Source of the DNA: Neodontobutis hainanensis
Lineage: Eukaryota; Chordata; Actinopteri; Gobiiformes; Odontobutidae
Direction: 5' to 3'
DNA length: 64,000 nucleotides
Assembly (NCBI GenBank): GCA_024349245.1
Contig: JALDNG010000020.1
Span: 3,023,501 to 3,087,500 of the forward strand
Made by a program: the position numbers and the translations under genes. The notes beneath the pieces were generated by a model that had not been told where the DNA came from, did no database searches, and worked only from the letters and a program-made list of their open reading frames with translations. The first letter of the stretch is position 1. Each line of letters begins with the position of its first letter. Shown piece by piece: positions 1-10,960 of the stretch.

Positions 1-1018
1 TTTAGTGACAGCTCGATCTTTTAACTAATGAATTGTGGTAAAACTTTCAGTGCACAACGTTTCATTCGGACACTGTACAATGCACTATGTAGTCATTGGG
101 AAGTCAGACACAGTTGTTTTAATGCCATTGGGTGAAGTCTGGGAGAAAACTGAGTAGGACTGTTCAGACAGAGAGCAGGAGACCAGGAGATCCAAAACAG
201 AACGTATCCCATATATCTGCAATTTCTAAAAAAAACAATAGCTTCAAAAAGAGTGGCTGCAGAGTCTGTGTCAGCGCAGACTCACTGAGACACTCCAAAG
301 TTATGACAAACAGCTGGAAGTGACCGTGTGTTGACGTTAGCCCTGATCAAAGCCGAGCAGTGAACGACTGAAAATGGCCGTCACTGTTTGGGTGTTCGGT
401 TGCATCCAGAACCCCCTCAAGACCTCTGTAAAAAACACTTTGTCTGGAGGGTCCTGCCTGTGTCCAGCGTGAGGCGGCTTCCTGTCTCCTTGTCGGCGTG
501 TGTGTTTGGGCAGGTCTGAGGAGATAATGGCTTCGGGAGGCTGAGTCGCCGCATCGTAATAGAGACAGATAACCCGGCTCAGTTGTAAACACCTGTCCGA
601 GCGCCATGATCGATCACATACATTCGGAGGTGTCACTGTTTCTCGGTCTGATGTGAACAACGGGAATACGCTGTCTCTGTCCTGTCTATCTTTTATCCTT
701 TATTGCTGGGCTTTAATTTGTCTCCTGCCAAGTCGAGGTTTTGGCCTTTTGCTTCTGGCAGCGTTATATAAACATTTTGAGTTACAGTTTTCCACCCACT
801 ACAGCGCTTTAAACACAGGAGGAGACTGTACTGACACACTCAAACCCGACAGAGGTCTGGAGCATTGCAATATGAATAGTTTTTGTTTCATTTTATGTAG
901 CACTTCAGCAATAAATAAGAGCGTTTAATGAATATATTCAAGGCTCATGTCTGTACTTGATATTGATGAATATTCATCACTCGTTACTCAAACTGATTTT
1001 GAAATATTGATGTAAACC
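1..1018. other. Unique non-coding DNA
   Basis: No gene, RNA or repeat is supported. The short ORFs at 337-660 (-) and 653-928 (+) have no splice context or recognisable protein. The stretch around 410-610 is more GC-rich and CpG-containing than its surroundings but has no defined motif. Confidence 0.5.
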
Positions 1019-1530
1019 TGAGGTGTTCAAACTTTTTGCAAAGAGGGCCAAAATTAATGAAAGGAAAGTTTCCAAGGGCCAACAATTTCTTCTGATTTGA
1101 TTCTTGTTTCACAAGTATTGGTTTTATTTAGATTTCAAAAGGTTTTAGTTGGACTTGAACAGGTTTTAGTTGGATTTGAAATGGTTTTAGTTAGATTTTA
1201 ATTGTTTTTAGTTGGATTTGAACAAGTTCTAATGGGATTTTAGCAGATTTAAGTTGGATTTGAGCAGTTTTTTTGTTGGATTGAAATTGTTTTAGTTGGA
1301 TTTGAGAAGTTTTAGTTGGATTTTTGCAGTTTTTAGTTGGATTTTAGTTGGTTTAGTTGGATTTACACAGGTTCTTGTTGGATTTTGGCAGATTTTAGTT
1401 GGATTTGAACTGGTTTTAGTTAAATTTGATCAGGTTTTAGATGGATTTGAAGAGGTTTTAGTTGGATTTGAACAAGTTTTAGGGGGATTTTTAAAAGGCT
1501 TTATGTGGTTTTGAAGAGGTTTTGAGCTCA
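1019..1530 (+). mobile_element. hAT-like non-autonomous element with 21-bp minisatellite (locus 1)
   Basis: The left end reads CTGAGGTGTTCAAACTTTTT then GCAAAGAGGGCCAAAA, the terminal style of short hAT-like elements. After about 100 bp a tandem array runs from about 1118 to 1515. Its 21-bp unit is GTTTTAGTTGG followed by ATTTGAACAG, with many diverged copies. The sequence between terminus and array (GTTTCACAAGTATTGG) matches in reverse the segment next to the arrays at 44.5 and 46.2 kb. This shows that terminus, spacer and array travel together. The right end is not recognisable. The 72-codon ORF at 1296-1514 is only the array translated as VLVGFEQ heptads. Confidence 0.6.
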
Positions 1531-2150
1531 ATTGAATTACAATATATTACATCTTGTGTTGAACAATGCATTAATAAAGTAATTTTAATTTACTAATCAT
1601 TACTGACATTATATTTGCTCCATTACTCAGTTACTCTAGCATCCTGATAATAATTAATAATATGTGTTTACCTAAACAAAGAATTTACTTTTTTGGTTTT
1701 TGAGGATTGCCTAATAACATATTGATGTTCTGCACACACAGACAGCTTTGACCAATCACATGCTCATAAACAATGGGGTCTTGAATATGGGAGGCTCCCA
1801 TTGGTCTACAGGGCTTGTCAACTTTGAATCAATGGCGGTGGAAAATCATACTGGGAAGGTTTCTATTTCAGCACTGGCTAAATCAGTTTACAGACAAACA
1901 AGAAACAGAAATAGACAGAAAAAAAAGCTAAATAATTCATGGCAAAATCTGGTCAATGCATTTACGAGACAGAGGTTAAATCAGCGCTACAAGTCTGATT
2001 TTGATAAAAAGTAATAAAAGTAATAATAAAAAGTGAAAAGAAAAAGTCACTGATTCTTTTTAAACAACCCATCTTATAGTTACAATAAAAAGTGCATCTA
2101 CATTTTTCAAAGAAGAAGAAACCTGACAATGAGCTTTTCTTTTAGCCCTC
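1531..2150. repeat. AT-rich DNA with a diverged copy of a short dispersed repeat (about 1810-1885)
   Basis: Around 1818-1885 the text CTTGTCAACTTTGAATCAAT, GGCGG, then TCTATTTCAGCACTGGC resembles two stretches at 10690-10760 and 10855-10930. This suggests three diverged members of one dispersed family. The 88-codon ORF at 1748-2014 covers it but has no recognised domain and ends in A-rich sequence. Confidence 0.35.
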
Positions 2151-2762
2151 TGACGTGACTTCCTTAAGTCACATATGTGACTGATAATTGGAGAAGAACT
2201 ATTGCACCATTAGGTTTTTGTTGTTTGGCAGAAATCAACTAAAAGGGAATTAATCCAACAGCGTCTTCGGTTACATTAGGGTAATTCGATTCTGACTGTA
2301 GACCTGTCCTAGTCTCTCCAACAGCCTCTTAAACGTCTTTCCTCTCTGTATCTGGTCTTCATTTGGTTTTAAGCAGAGGGCCCATGTGGTTTGGTTTGTG
2401 TGCACTGTTGTGCAACCGAGACGCTCCTGCCTGGGTCTCTAAGAGTTTTGGGCGCAGTGTGTGTGAAAAAGTGAGGTGGACGCCAGGCTGTCTCTGCTGG
2501 AGGAGGCCCGCTCTGTCAGTACAGAGGTGGGAGGGGAGAGAGAGTGGGGCTGGCCTCTATAAATCAGGCCACATTACAGAGAGAAAGAAAGAGGCCTGCA
2601 ACTCCCTTCCACTGCAGCCCCACTCTGCTTTATGTCACCCACACACTGCGCCAGAGCTGGCAAGTTTGGGAGACAGAGGTAGTGTTTCCTTAGAAATTTA
2701 GTCCAATGTGAAAAATACGGATATGGAAATGTTATATGGACTGATCAGGTACTGAATATGAT
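2151..2762. other. Unique DNA with a TATA-like motif
   Basis: A GC/GA-rich stretch (2440-2560) is followed by CTATAAATC at 2557-2565 and a purine-rich GAGAGAAAG tract. This resembles a TATA promoter, but no downstream coding exon was found, so it is only weakly suggestive. The 112-codon ORF at 2363-2701 has no recognisable family. Confidence 0.2.
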
Positions 2763-3451
2763 GGGGAGTCGGTATGCTCCTGTGAACCAGAAGCATAACT
2801 GCTCCCTTAAGGTAGTGAAGGGAGCAGTGGTGTCCTTTTAGAGTAAAACTGTTTTGATTTCGGTTTTAACACACTTTTGTAAGTCCTCACTCAAACTTCT
2901 TTCTTCTTGCCTTCTGAGGTTGTGGGCACCTCCTGTGCTCTGTGCTGCAGCGTCCTGATGACTCCCAGCTTGTGCTGCAACGTGTGGTGGGAATCCCCTG
3001 TGTCTGGTTTATTCGAAAAACTTAAAAGGATTTTCTACAAACACAACATTCCAGTCCACTTCAAACCTGGCAATACTCTGCGTGAAAAACTGGTCCATCC
3101 TAAACACAAGACTCCCACAAACAGAGTAATGTGGTCAATGCTGTTCGATGCACTGAAGAGTGCAGTGTTAGGTACATAATAAAGATGGGACATCTTCAGA
3201 AGAGCCAACCCTTTTGGACATGAGTCTGGAGTTCACCTCCACCTCAAACAGAAACACCTTTAATGACAAGATAGTTTGAGAGAGGAGTGAAGGAAGCCAT
3301 CTTTGGAAATGGAAAAAGCCCTCAGATATCACCTGCCAGCTATTTACAACACTGTTTTAAAACCAAAATCAAAACAGTTTCTCTCTAGAATGACATTAAC
3401 ACCTGAAGAGAGCAGTTATGCTACTGGTTCACAAGAACAGAACGACTCCCC
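2763..3451 (+). mobile_element. Penelope-like element remnant flanked by inverted 3' sequences
   Basis: The GIY-YIG remnant lies between two inverted arms. Arm A is 2763-2883 (+) and arm B is 3340-3451 (-). Shared blocks include GGGGAGTCG, GTGAACCAG, AGCATAACTGCTC, AAACTGTTTTGATTT and GGTTTTAA, read forward in A and as reverse complement in B. Arm A has about 10 extra bases. B follows the coding remnant as its 3' UTR would. A is therefore a second copy of that UTR in opposite orientation, as expected from inverted or partially reversed Penelope-like insertions. Confidence 0.6.
3003..3340 (+). pseudogene. Decayed GIY-YIG/RT C-terminal region of a Penelope-like retroelement
   Basis: The frame includes LFEKLKRIFYKHNIPVHFKP and then GNTLREKLVHPKHKTPTNRV. 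This is the conserved linker region before the GIY-YIG endonuclease in teleost Penelope-like polyproteins. Downstream DNA keeps further homology: TTCGATGCACTGAAGAGTGC, GTTCACCTCCACCTCAAACA, and GTTTGAGAGAGGAGTGAAGG at about 3268. These correspond to later parts of the endonuclease domain. The frame is broken by TAA at about 3177 and by indels, so no GIY-YIG enzyme could be made. The family assignment rests on remembered family patterns and was not searched. Confidence 0.65.
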
Positions 3452-4887
3452 TTCAGGAGTCACACTGCCCATTCAACTCTAAATGACAGTGATACCAGAA
3501 CAGCCTGGTCCAATCACAGTTAGTTTCAGGTTTAACCTCTCCCTCTGGTCTTGTACCAGTTGAACTCAGAATTGAAAAAGTTACTTGGATTAAGAATAAA
3601 AGGTCTTCACCACAGACATACATAATGCAAAACTCTAAAACTCTACCTAAACTTGCTGAGGTGCTGTTCAATATAATGCATACAGGGCTAACATTAGCCA
3701 ATGATGTAGTAATGCTAAAGGGTAAGTGAGCTAATGCAGGAAGTCAACTGTCTATGAAATTACATGACAGAATATTACATCTTAGGTTAGAAGAAAACCT
3801 GGTTTTGCTTATTGAAAAAGTACAGGGCTTTGATGATACCATACATTTCCAGTACATGGGTGAATCATTAGCATTAAGCACCATTTTGATAAAGAAATCT
3901 GAGACTTGGCTATAGGTCAAGACTTAGCCACGAACAACATTATCTTTCCCAAATCATTAATTTCTCAAACATTATACAACATAAAAATTTAATGAAAATA
4001 CTACTTTAAAAAGAAACTTCATGCAAACAATGTACTGTCTGTTTTTTTTTTTTTTACTGAATCCATAAAATTTCACATTTCCCTTCCATCTGTAGTCAAA
4101 CATGTCCTTTTACCCACTAATATTTAATACACATCAAGAGTAAATGCCATGTGTCTCAGCATCAGTCGGTCTCTTTTTTTATGGAACCATGTCATAAAGC
4201 GAAGACGAAGAGAAGGAGCAGATGCCGACAACAGAGATGTACCAATTCCTGCGCTGTCAGAAGCCCACGGAGCAAACCGAACACAGCCACAAGACATGTA
4301 GTGTTTTGATTAAGGGCCCCAGCCGCAGTCGTACACATTTCCTCATGTTCACGACGCACAGTATATTTATATGCCCTCACTCAAGCTTTGATGGAAGGGA
4401 ACAAGTTGCTGACAGCTGCTTAGGGAAAACATGGCTGGGGCTGGAGCCAACACAGGTTAGCGACGCGGTTGTAACAGAGACGTAAACATATTAGAAATTA
4501 TTTGGTGGGACATATTTGTGGGAAGTTTAAATAATGTTGTTCTGTGGTTTAGGACGGGTTTTCCATCAATAAAAAATACATCCACAGAAATAGAAAATGA
4601 TACTTGATTTGACTTTATGGGTGTTTTAATGACATGTGGTTGGTCAAAAGTTATTAGTATTGGTTTATAGTCATGGGCTCCTACACTCTGGTGCGCAAGA
4701 CTTGCTGGTTTTGGGAGATTTCTGAGATTTGATAAACCAATCTCGCTTATGGTTATGACCAAAAGGACAAGGTCTCAAATACAAAAAGTCAAAATGAACA
4801 ATTTCTGCACTTGGACGGGAGGAGATGCTTGAAGGAGAGTTCTCAGCATCCTCCCTGGGAAGGTGTGCTGTGCATTTCCAACCCAAA
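3452..4887. other. Unique non-coding DNA with a poly-T tract
   Basis: I see nothing I can name apart from a T run at about 4042-4055. ORFs at 3453-3701 (-), 4222-4485 (+) and 4457-4762 (-) have no recognisable family or splice context. Confidence 0.45.
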
Positions 4888-5300
4888 GCATTTCCACTGG
4901 AGCAGTACAGTGTGGGTCGAGTAGTTTCTGGCAAGTTCCTTAAATAACCAAAAGCAGTTGGAAGTGTTCCCTAAAACCTCTACCACTTTGGGACACCTCG
5001 GTCTGGAATCTCAAGTGGTTCCAGCTTTGTGCTATGCTTTTGAAAAGGTGGAGCTACTGTAAACACTGGAGCCAGCTGATTGGACAATAGATCCTCACTC
5101 GAATAAAAACAAGAAGCAATAAAATTAAACTGAAAATTCCTCCCTGTTTTTGTGATAAATGTCATATTCAAACAGAAAACAAGCTAAATGTACATTTTTT
5201 CCAATTACATAGCTAGCATTTATTAGCATTAGCGGTTTGTGTTGTATGGCTCTCGCTTTATGAATTTAAACATTGTATTTATTAACTACATTGCATCTTT
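4888..5300 (+). repeat. Dispersed non-autonomous DNA element, family C, copy 1
   Basis: It begins with TTTCCACTGGAGCAGTACAG, a start common to a large teleost repeat class. It aligns along its length with 32508-32905. Shared blocks in the same order are TTTCTGGCA, CACCTCGGTCT, GGTTCCAGCTTTG, AAAAGGTGGAGCTA, CAGCTGATTGGACAAT, TTCAAACAGAAAACA, and ATGAATT then AAACA, TTGTATTTAT. Confidence 0.5.
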
Positions 5301-5440
5301 GTGTCTCGTATGTGTGTGACGTATCTGCAGCAGATGTCTCTTTCTGGACACAAGCCTCTTCAGGAGAAACTCAACCAAACTGTCCCATACAGGCCCAAGT
5401 CCCCCTAGTAGAAACGAGGCTAATGTCTCTTGGCCTGGGA
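5297..5440 (+). repeat. Repeat family D, copy 1 (shared with 18.8 kb)
   Basis: A 33-bp block at 5348-5380 (ACACAAGCCTCTTCAGGAGA then AACTCAACCAAAC) is identical to 18865-18897. Both copies have CTGCAGCAGATG shortly upstream and GTGTCTC before that, and ACGAGGCTA follows in both. Copy 1 carries about 30 extra bases before ACGAGGC. Both translate to TQASSGETQPN, but no splice donor or longer protein supports an exon. Confidence 0.5.
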
Positions 5441-6025
5441 ACACCTTGGCGTTGCCCTAAAGAGGGGTTGTGTTGCTGCAAATCGTGAAAGCGCTAACCA
5501 TTGTGCACCACAGTGATTAATTAGTCTTGGTAAAATCATCATTATGACTCATCTGTATTTGTAGAACATCTCACAGTGTGAAAGGTTCAAGGACGTCCAA
5601 CCTCACAGTTACACATCCAAAAACAATTTTTTGTCAGTCTCAGTTTACTCATTGCTTCTCTGCAAAGTATGTTTGGACCTCTTAGTCTGACTTTAGCATT
5701 CTATAAATGGCTCTATCCATGTGTACTCGATGCTGAGGTCCAACAAAACCTGGTGTGAATTTGAATACCCACTGGGGGAAAGAGAACACGATGGGTTAGG
5801 ACAACTATTTGGGTAAGACGATCAGATGCTGTTCAATGTACTACTGATGTAATATAAAAGTGAGATTTTAGAGCAGGCCAATGCAGGAAATGGATACTGT
5901 AAACATCTTGTCCTGTTAAGTGCCTGCTCAGATGTTCAACAAACACTCAGCAACCTCAATGCTATTCAGAGTCATGAGCACAAATTATAAAATCATATTA
6001 CTGATTCCAGATGGTCTAAGACAGA
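5441..6025. other. Unique non-coding DNA
   Basis: No feature is supported here. Confidence 0.5.
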
Positions 6026-6440
6026 CAGGGGAGTCCAAACTTTTGACAAAAGCGCCAAATTTGATGACAGAAAAATGTACCCTCATCAAAATATCATTCT
6101 TATTTTGAAAATACAGGTTTTAGTTTTATTTGAACACGTTTTGGATAGATTTGAACAAGTTTAAGTTGAATATCCTCAGGTTTTAGGATTTAATCAGAAA
6201 TTGTTAATGTTGGGGCCACAAACAAGTCAAGTTTTTCTGGTATGGATGCAATTTTGAGGACTCCTGACCATTGAAAAATATAACACCAATGTTTTGGTGT
6301 TATATGTAGTTACTAGGGCAATGGTCCTAGTTTTTTATCACTTGATACCCATGGATACATTTTATCAGAGAAGCTGAGGGCCGCATAAAATCTGACCTTG
6401 GGTCATGCTTGGCCACCAGACCAGACTTTGGACTTGTCTG
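6026..6440 (+). mobile_element. hAT-like element with short 21-bp array (locus 2)
   Basis: The left end reads GGGAGTCCAAACTTTTGACA. Three to four diverged 21-bp units follow (6114-6190). The right part reads GAGGGCCGCATAAAATCTGA, CCTTGGG, then CCAGACCAGACTTTGGAC. A similar right part follows the array at 51.75-52.08 kb. GTCCAAACTTT on the left and CAGACTTTGGAC on the right are inverted ends. A perfect hairpin lies inside at 6278-6305. Confidence 0.55.
6278..6305. repeat. Perfect 12-bp inverted repeat
   Basis: ATATAACACCAA, a TGTT loop, then TTGGTGTTATAT. It lies inside the locus 2 element. Confidence 0.8.
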
Positions 6441-7019
6441 GTGGAATACATTTGCATACAATTTAAAAAGTCTGATTAAAGCCAAACAAAGGCAATATTT
6501 GAAGTGTCATGTTAACGTGGCAACTGTTGTAGCTTCTTTCTTCATCAGCCCATCACAAGCTAAATTATGGACTAAAATATTATTTGCTGCTAATTGTCGG
6601 CAGGTTTATTGCGTCAAAGATATTTTTGTTGAAGTACATTTTTCTTCCTGCACCAGGACCAGGCAGGCTTTTGCCTCCCACAGCTCTGTATTCTGCTGTA
6701 ATGATCTGTCTATAGTCACTTCACGGTCACTTGACTGTATCTGAAGTGTGCTAAATCAAGGCTCTGAGCGAACCCTGGCTTTTGATGCTCGGGTTGGACT
6801 CTTTAATGTGTCCATCCTTCATCTTTGACACCAAGAGTGATTATTTGTTATGTTTTCAGTAGCCCTATCGTTTGGGCAGCTCAGATCACCCATCTATATA
6901 ATCCCTCTCTAAACCTTTCCAATGTAAAATAATGGTTTTGGTGTTTTTCTTTCCTATTTTTGGGCAAAGGAAACCCGGCAGTATGAAGTTAAGTCCGGCC
7001 AGCGCGCTCTCCTCTGTTC
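6441..7019. other. Unique non-coding DNA
   Basis: No gene or repeat recognised. The ORF at 6409-6744 has no family features. Confidence 0.45.
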
Positions 7020-7330
7020 TCTCTCACTGTAGTTTGCAGTTTAATTGTGTTTTGACAACTCTTTTCCATGGCCGGCCCAATTATAGCCTCCAGTTGGGTT
7101 CGTAATGATAGTTGTTAATGGGGTGAAAAATGGACGTCCATCTCTGACAGAAACCATAAGCGGAGCCTTTGAAAGAAGAAGTCGGAGCCAAGGAAAGCAC
7201 AGGCTTGAATGACCTTGCGCTGCTCTCAAGGCCTTTATATAGAAAACATGGCCGACAGGCACTGCCGTCTTTGCCCCATTCAACCCCAGCTCTGAGAAAG
7301 TTTGTTGGGAAACATATTTGCAGCACAGTT
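7020..7330. promoter_or_regulatory. Candidate conserved non-coding island
   Basis: A compositionally distinct unique stretch with no repeat signature. It holds homeodomain-like cores (CCAATTATAG, GTTAATGG, GTAATGATAG) and CTTTGAAAG close together. The overlapping ORFs on both strands (7041-7352, 7169-7564) have no domain, so regulatory DNA is likelier than coding. Conservation was not measured. Confidence 0.25.
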
Positions 7331-9764
7331 TATCCATCCCACTTGTTGTCATTTGTAAAGGTTAGGTTGAAGCAATGGAGACATAAAAGTAAGAACCATG
7401 TAACAGGTATACAACCTCAAGAAAGTGTAAGTCAAGAAAAGTTGACCCGGATTTGTTCAAGTTTACAGCACAAACTACGCCACACTCCAAGACAAGTTTT
7501 CTATTCCAATCTAAAACTGAACGCGCTAAACACTGGTCTTTGGAGCGTGGCTCACTTAGGCTAGTCTTAGCTCAACTCCAACAGCAATAAGAAAACTTAT
7601 AAATATGTAATATATGTACTATAGATTCCAGTCCAGTCCAACTCCTTTACATGAGTTTAAAACTTTCTTACTACCTGTTAGAACATGTTTACTTGCCTTG
7701 TTATCTTATTCTAGCTCAAACCACTTGTTGTTCTTCCTGAAGATAAACATAAAGGTCATTTTATTATGACATCATCCAATGGGATCACATCCAAACTGAC
7801 CATTGTCAGTGTTACCTACATTTTACAAATCCCTGACGTACACGTTTCAGGATTTGTGTAAACATTGTACATTTCATCTGGAGATGAGGTCAGGCTCATT
7901 ATGAAAAGCCTGTCATCCATTTTTTCAGTGTTAAAACATCAGAGCAGTGGGGTAGCTGTGTCAGGGCTACTGTACGAGGCCATGGGAATGACTTGGAGCG
8001 ACCCCTCACACAGACAGCCGCGTATTAGCAAATGTCGTCAAATTTCTCACGCTTTTTACTCCCCCCCCGTCCACTTCTCTTCTCCTCTCTTTTTCTCAGC
8101 CTCCTCACTTGTGAGCCGGCGCCTTCCCTCGGCTCGTCACAGGGAAAGTATCGATCGGCCGCTTCCCAAAGTTATTTTTACTCAAAGATAAACAAAGACG
8201 TCCACATTTCCTTGGGAGATGTGGGGTTGCCCAAAGTGTCTTTCTCCTTGTCGTTAAGTTTGAGGGAGGCAGTGGACGTGATGAAGAAGAAGAGGGAGGG
8301 TGTTTAGAGACAGACCTATCTACAAAATCTCATGTGATATTTTTCATTATTGTGGATGAAAAAGATATAAAAGTTTTGAATATAAATTATATGTTGTGCT
8401 TAGTCACTGTATTCTATCTGCCATTTTGGAAGGAAAACACGAGTAAGACATGTATTGCACAAGTGTAGATATCAGACTCTGTTTTAGAGCTTTAAATTCT
8501 GCTGTATTTGAGCTTTATGTCACAAAACTAGAGACTCAATATCTCAGACTCTTATCATTTACCAGGCACCAGTTTATTTAAGGCATTAACCTTTCTTTGT
8601 TTAGTACTTTATTTGGCAGCTACTACACTCCAGAGTCACTACAGAAGTAAGGTGTGGAAGTTTTTTTTAGGATGTAGGTCTATAAATGTAAAATAAAGAG
8701 ATATGGACACAATGGTAATGTATTTTCTGGAACATTTGTCTGAAGTGGTGACTACGGCCGAGTTACAGAAGGATCCAGTTGCTCTGTTTTAGTAACAGTA
8801 AAGAAGAATTATGTTTGTAAACTTTACAATATTATATCAATGAAGCTTGTTAATGTGTGTTGAAACAGAGGCCTTTGTCACATGTTAGTGTTGATGTCTA
8901 ACACTGAGTTGACATAAATGGATTTAAATGTGCAGAAGGAGGGGCTGGTGTGTTGTGGGTCAGTGGATCTTTTTTTAGAGTACATAACGTCTCTCTCAAT
9001 GTAACAGGAAGTCTTCAGCATCCACAGATCAGTATATAGCTCACCTTAGACTTTGAGTTCTGACTTTAGTGCTAGACCGATAAGATCCCGCAATTATGTC
9101 CGTCTCGAGGATACATTCGCAGTATTTATCCATATTTAATTTTTCTTTTTTCTTTACTTATGTTTTTCCTTTAAGCACTGTTTCTTTGTGTAAACAATTC
9201 AATGTTATGACCAACCACCAATGGAAATGTTTCATATTGTAGCTTGTGTTTTAGTCCATGTTTTGCCTATTTTTTTATGAATTAGCGCTGATGCTAAGCC
9301 TTAACATGTAAAGACTGATTTTTGCTGACTGGCTGATCAAGTCCTGCTAAAGACATTCCATCCTACAAAAACAAACATTTAGGAGCAATGCCATTTGATG
9401 CTTTTGTAGTTTTGAAGCACCATACAGTTTCCCAGAATGCATTTGGTTAAGACATTGCTGTGCAATTGACCAATCTATAGAGGTGATGAACGTTTTCCAC
9501 ATGATTTCTTTAAAAACCTTATTTTATATTCCTACCTTTTCTGTCTGTTTAAGGATCCCAGGTAAAATATTATTAGCCCTGGTTTTGCCGTGGAAAAAAT
9601 ACTGTATATGTATAGGGCATCATCAAGAAAAATAGGCTGTAGAAACTGACAGAGAGTTAAAGTAATACGTTTTTCAAAGATCACTCTTATTACAATTTGC
9701 TATCAGGTGATTAAGACATTCTAATAAAATCACTGAGAGCATGTTAAACCCAAATCCTGGCTTT
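7331..9764. other. Unique non-coding DNA
   Basis: No gene, RNA or named repeat recognised. A pyrimidine-rich stretch (about 8058-8105, CTCCCCCCCCGTCC then CTTCTCTTCTCC) is the only low-complexity feature. It explains the proline/serine-rich ORFs at 7865-8307. Confidence 0.45.
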
Positions 9765-10060
9765 TATAGACGTGTCAAAGAGCTGTCAATTATACAAGCT
9801 CGCCATGGCCCGCTCTCAGAGCTGAAGGAATTATGAGTTACGGGCCCTTTAATGGTGCCAGTTTTCAGAGCAGAGAAACAGTTCGGGCTGGTTTCCCTCC
9901 AGAGCTGTCCAGACCACCTAGCGCTGCATGGGAGCCTGGTGACAAGCGCTTTGATTATTATGCCTGCACTCCCTGCCAGGGCTAAATTTAAGTGTTCCCA
10001 TAAAGTCCAGAAGAAATAAGACTTGGGAATGGCCTGGCCTGTGTCTGTGAACTGCGAGCG
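9765..10060. promoter_or_regulatory. Candidate conserved non-coding island
   Basis: Unique, higher-GC sequence with clustered AT-core motifs: GAGCTGTCAATTATACAAG, GGAATTATGAG, CCTTTAATGG and GCTTTGATTATTATG. The texture is typical of teleost developmental enhancers. No frame over it has splice sites or a recognised domain. Conservation was not measured. Confidence 0.25.
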
Positions 10061-10546
10061 GGGAGAGAGGCTGTGTGTATTTAGGGTCTCCTCTGGTCAG
10101 CGTTGTCGCACAGTCCGAGGGATAAGAATAGGATGTGCTGCAGCTTAAACGAAGACTAAAGCCGGACTTCCCACGTCTCCCACTTACTGCTGGCACTTGT
10201 GTTATTCTCTGAACACTTGTCGACGTGGCCCCATTTTCCCTTTTCCCTCAAATTTTTGACATAACCCTGTTGTTGTGATGGATGTAAATATTCCCTAAGA
10301 TCTACACAGGATTTCTAGACCAAAATTTCATGGCATACCATAATATTCTTTGTGACCTAGCATGTAATGAGATTTTCTGAATTATAAGTAGGCAAAGAAA
10401 GCACTAAAGTGAAGTTGGATAACGCTGGGGCACAATATGTACGTTAGGATGTAGTGAGTTCACAATGCTGGCTAATACATAAGATAAACTCATATTAAAA
10501 GAGCCTACTTTGTGAAAGTCAAGCTTCAGGTTGTGGACCCAGTCAA
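10061..10546. other. Unique non-coding DNA
   Basis: No feature recognised. Confidence 0.45.
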
Positions 10547-10552
10547 TACAAA

Positions 10553-10643
<91 letters not shown>
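10547..10643. repeat. (AT)n microsatellite
   Basis: About 95 bp of alternating AT with occasional G or C interruptions (ATGTATAT, ATACATAT). It can fold back on itself. Confidence 0.95.
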
Positions 10644-10647
<4 letters not shown>

Positions 10648-10674
10648 CTGTGTTTCCAGGCTTTTATGGTCTTT

Positions 10675-10960
10675 TAATGATGGTTTAAGTACTCATCTTG
10701 TCATCATTAAATCAATGGCATTAGAAAATCCTACCAAGAAAGGGTCTATTCCAGCCAACAGTCAATGAACAGTCACTGCGATTGGACAAATCTAAACATT
10801 CTCATCTATTAAAATCTATAATAAAGTCTAGATGATGCCCAGGACTTCTGGAGTACCCATCTTGTCAACGCTGAATCAATGGCGGCAGAAAAAAAAAACA
10901 GTTTAAGTGTCTACTCCAGCACTAGCGTCTTCTTCCTACACAGAGAAACAGGGCAAAAAT
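10675..10960 (+). repeat. Two direct copies of dispersed family B
   Basis: AGTACTCATCTTGTCATCAT, TAAATCAATGGC (about 10688-10720) recurs as AGTACCCATCTTGTCAACGC, TGAATCAATGGC (about 10853-10885). Each is followed by GAAAA and then TCTATTCCAGCC or TCTACTCCAGCACTAGC. A third member is at about 1818-1885. Confidence 0.5.

Noticed and set aside
2500..2600. TATA-containing promoter for a gene at 2.6 kb
   Set aside because: No downstream coding exon or splice site was found. Kept only as a weak motif note.
10547..10643. Possible hairpin RNA or origin-like AT palindrome
   Set aside because: A plain AT dinucleotide microsatellite explains the self-complementarity.
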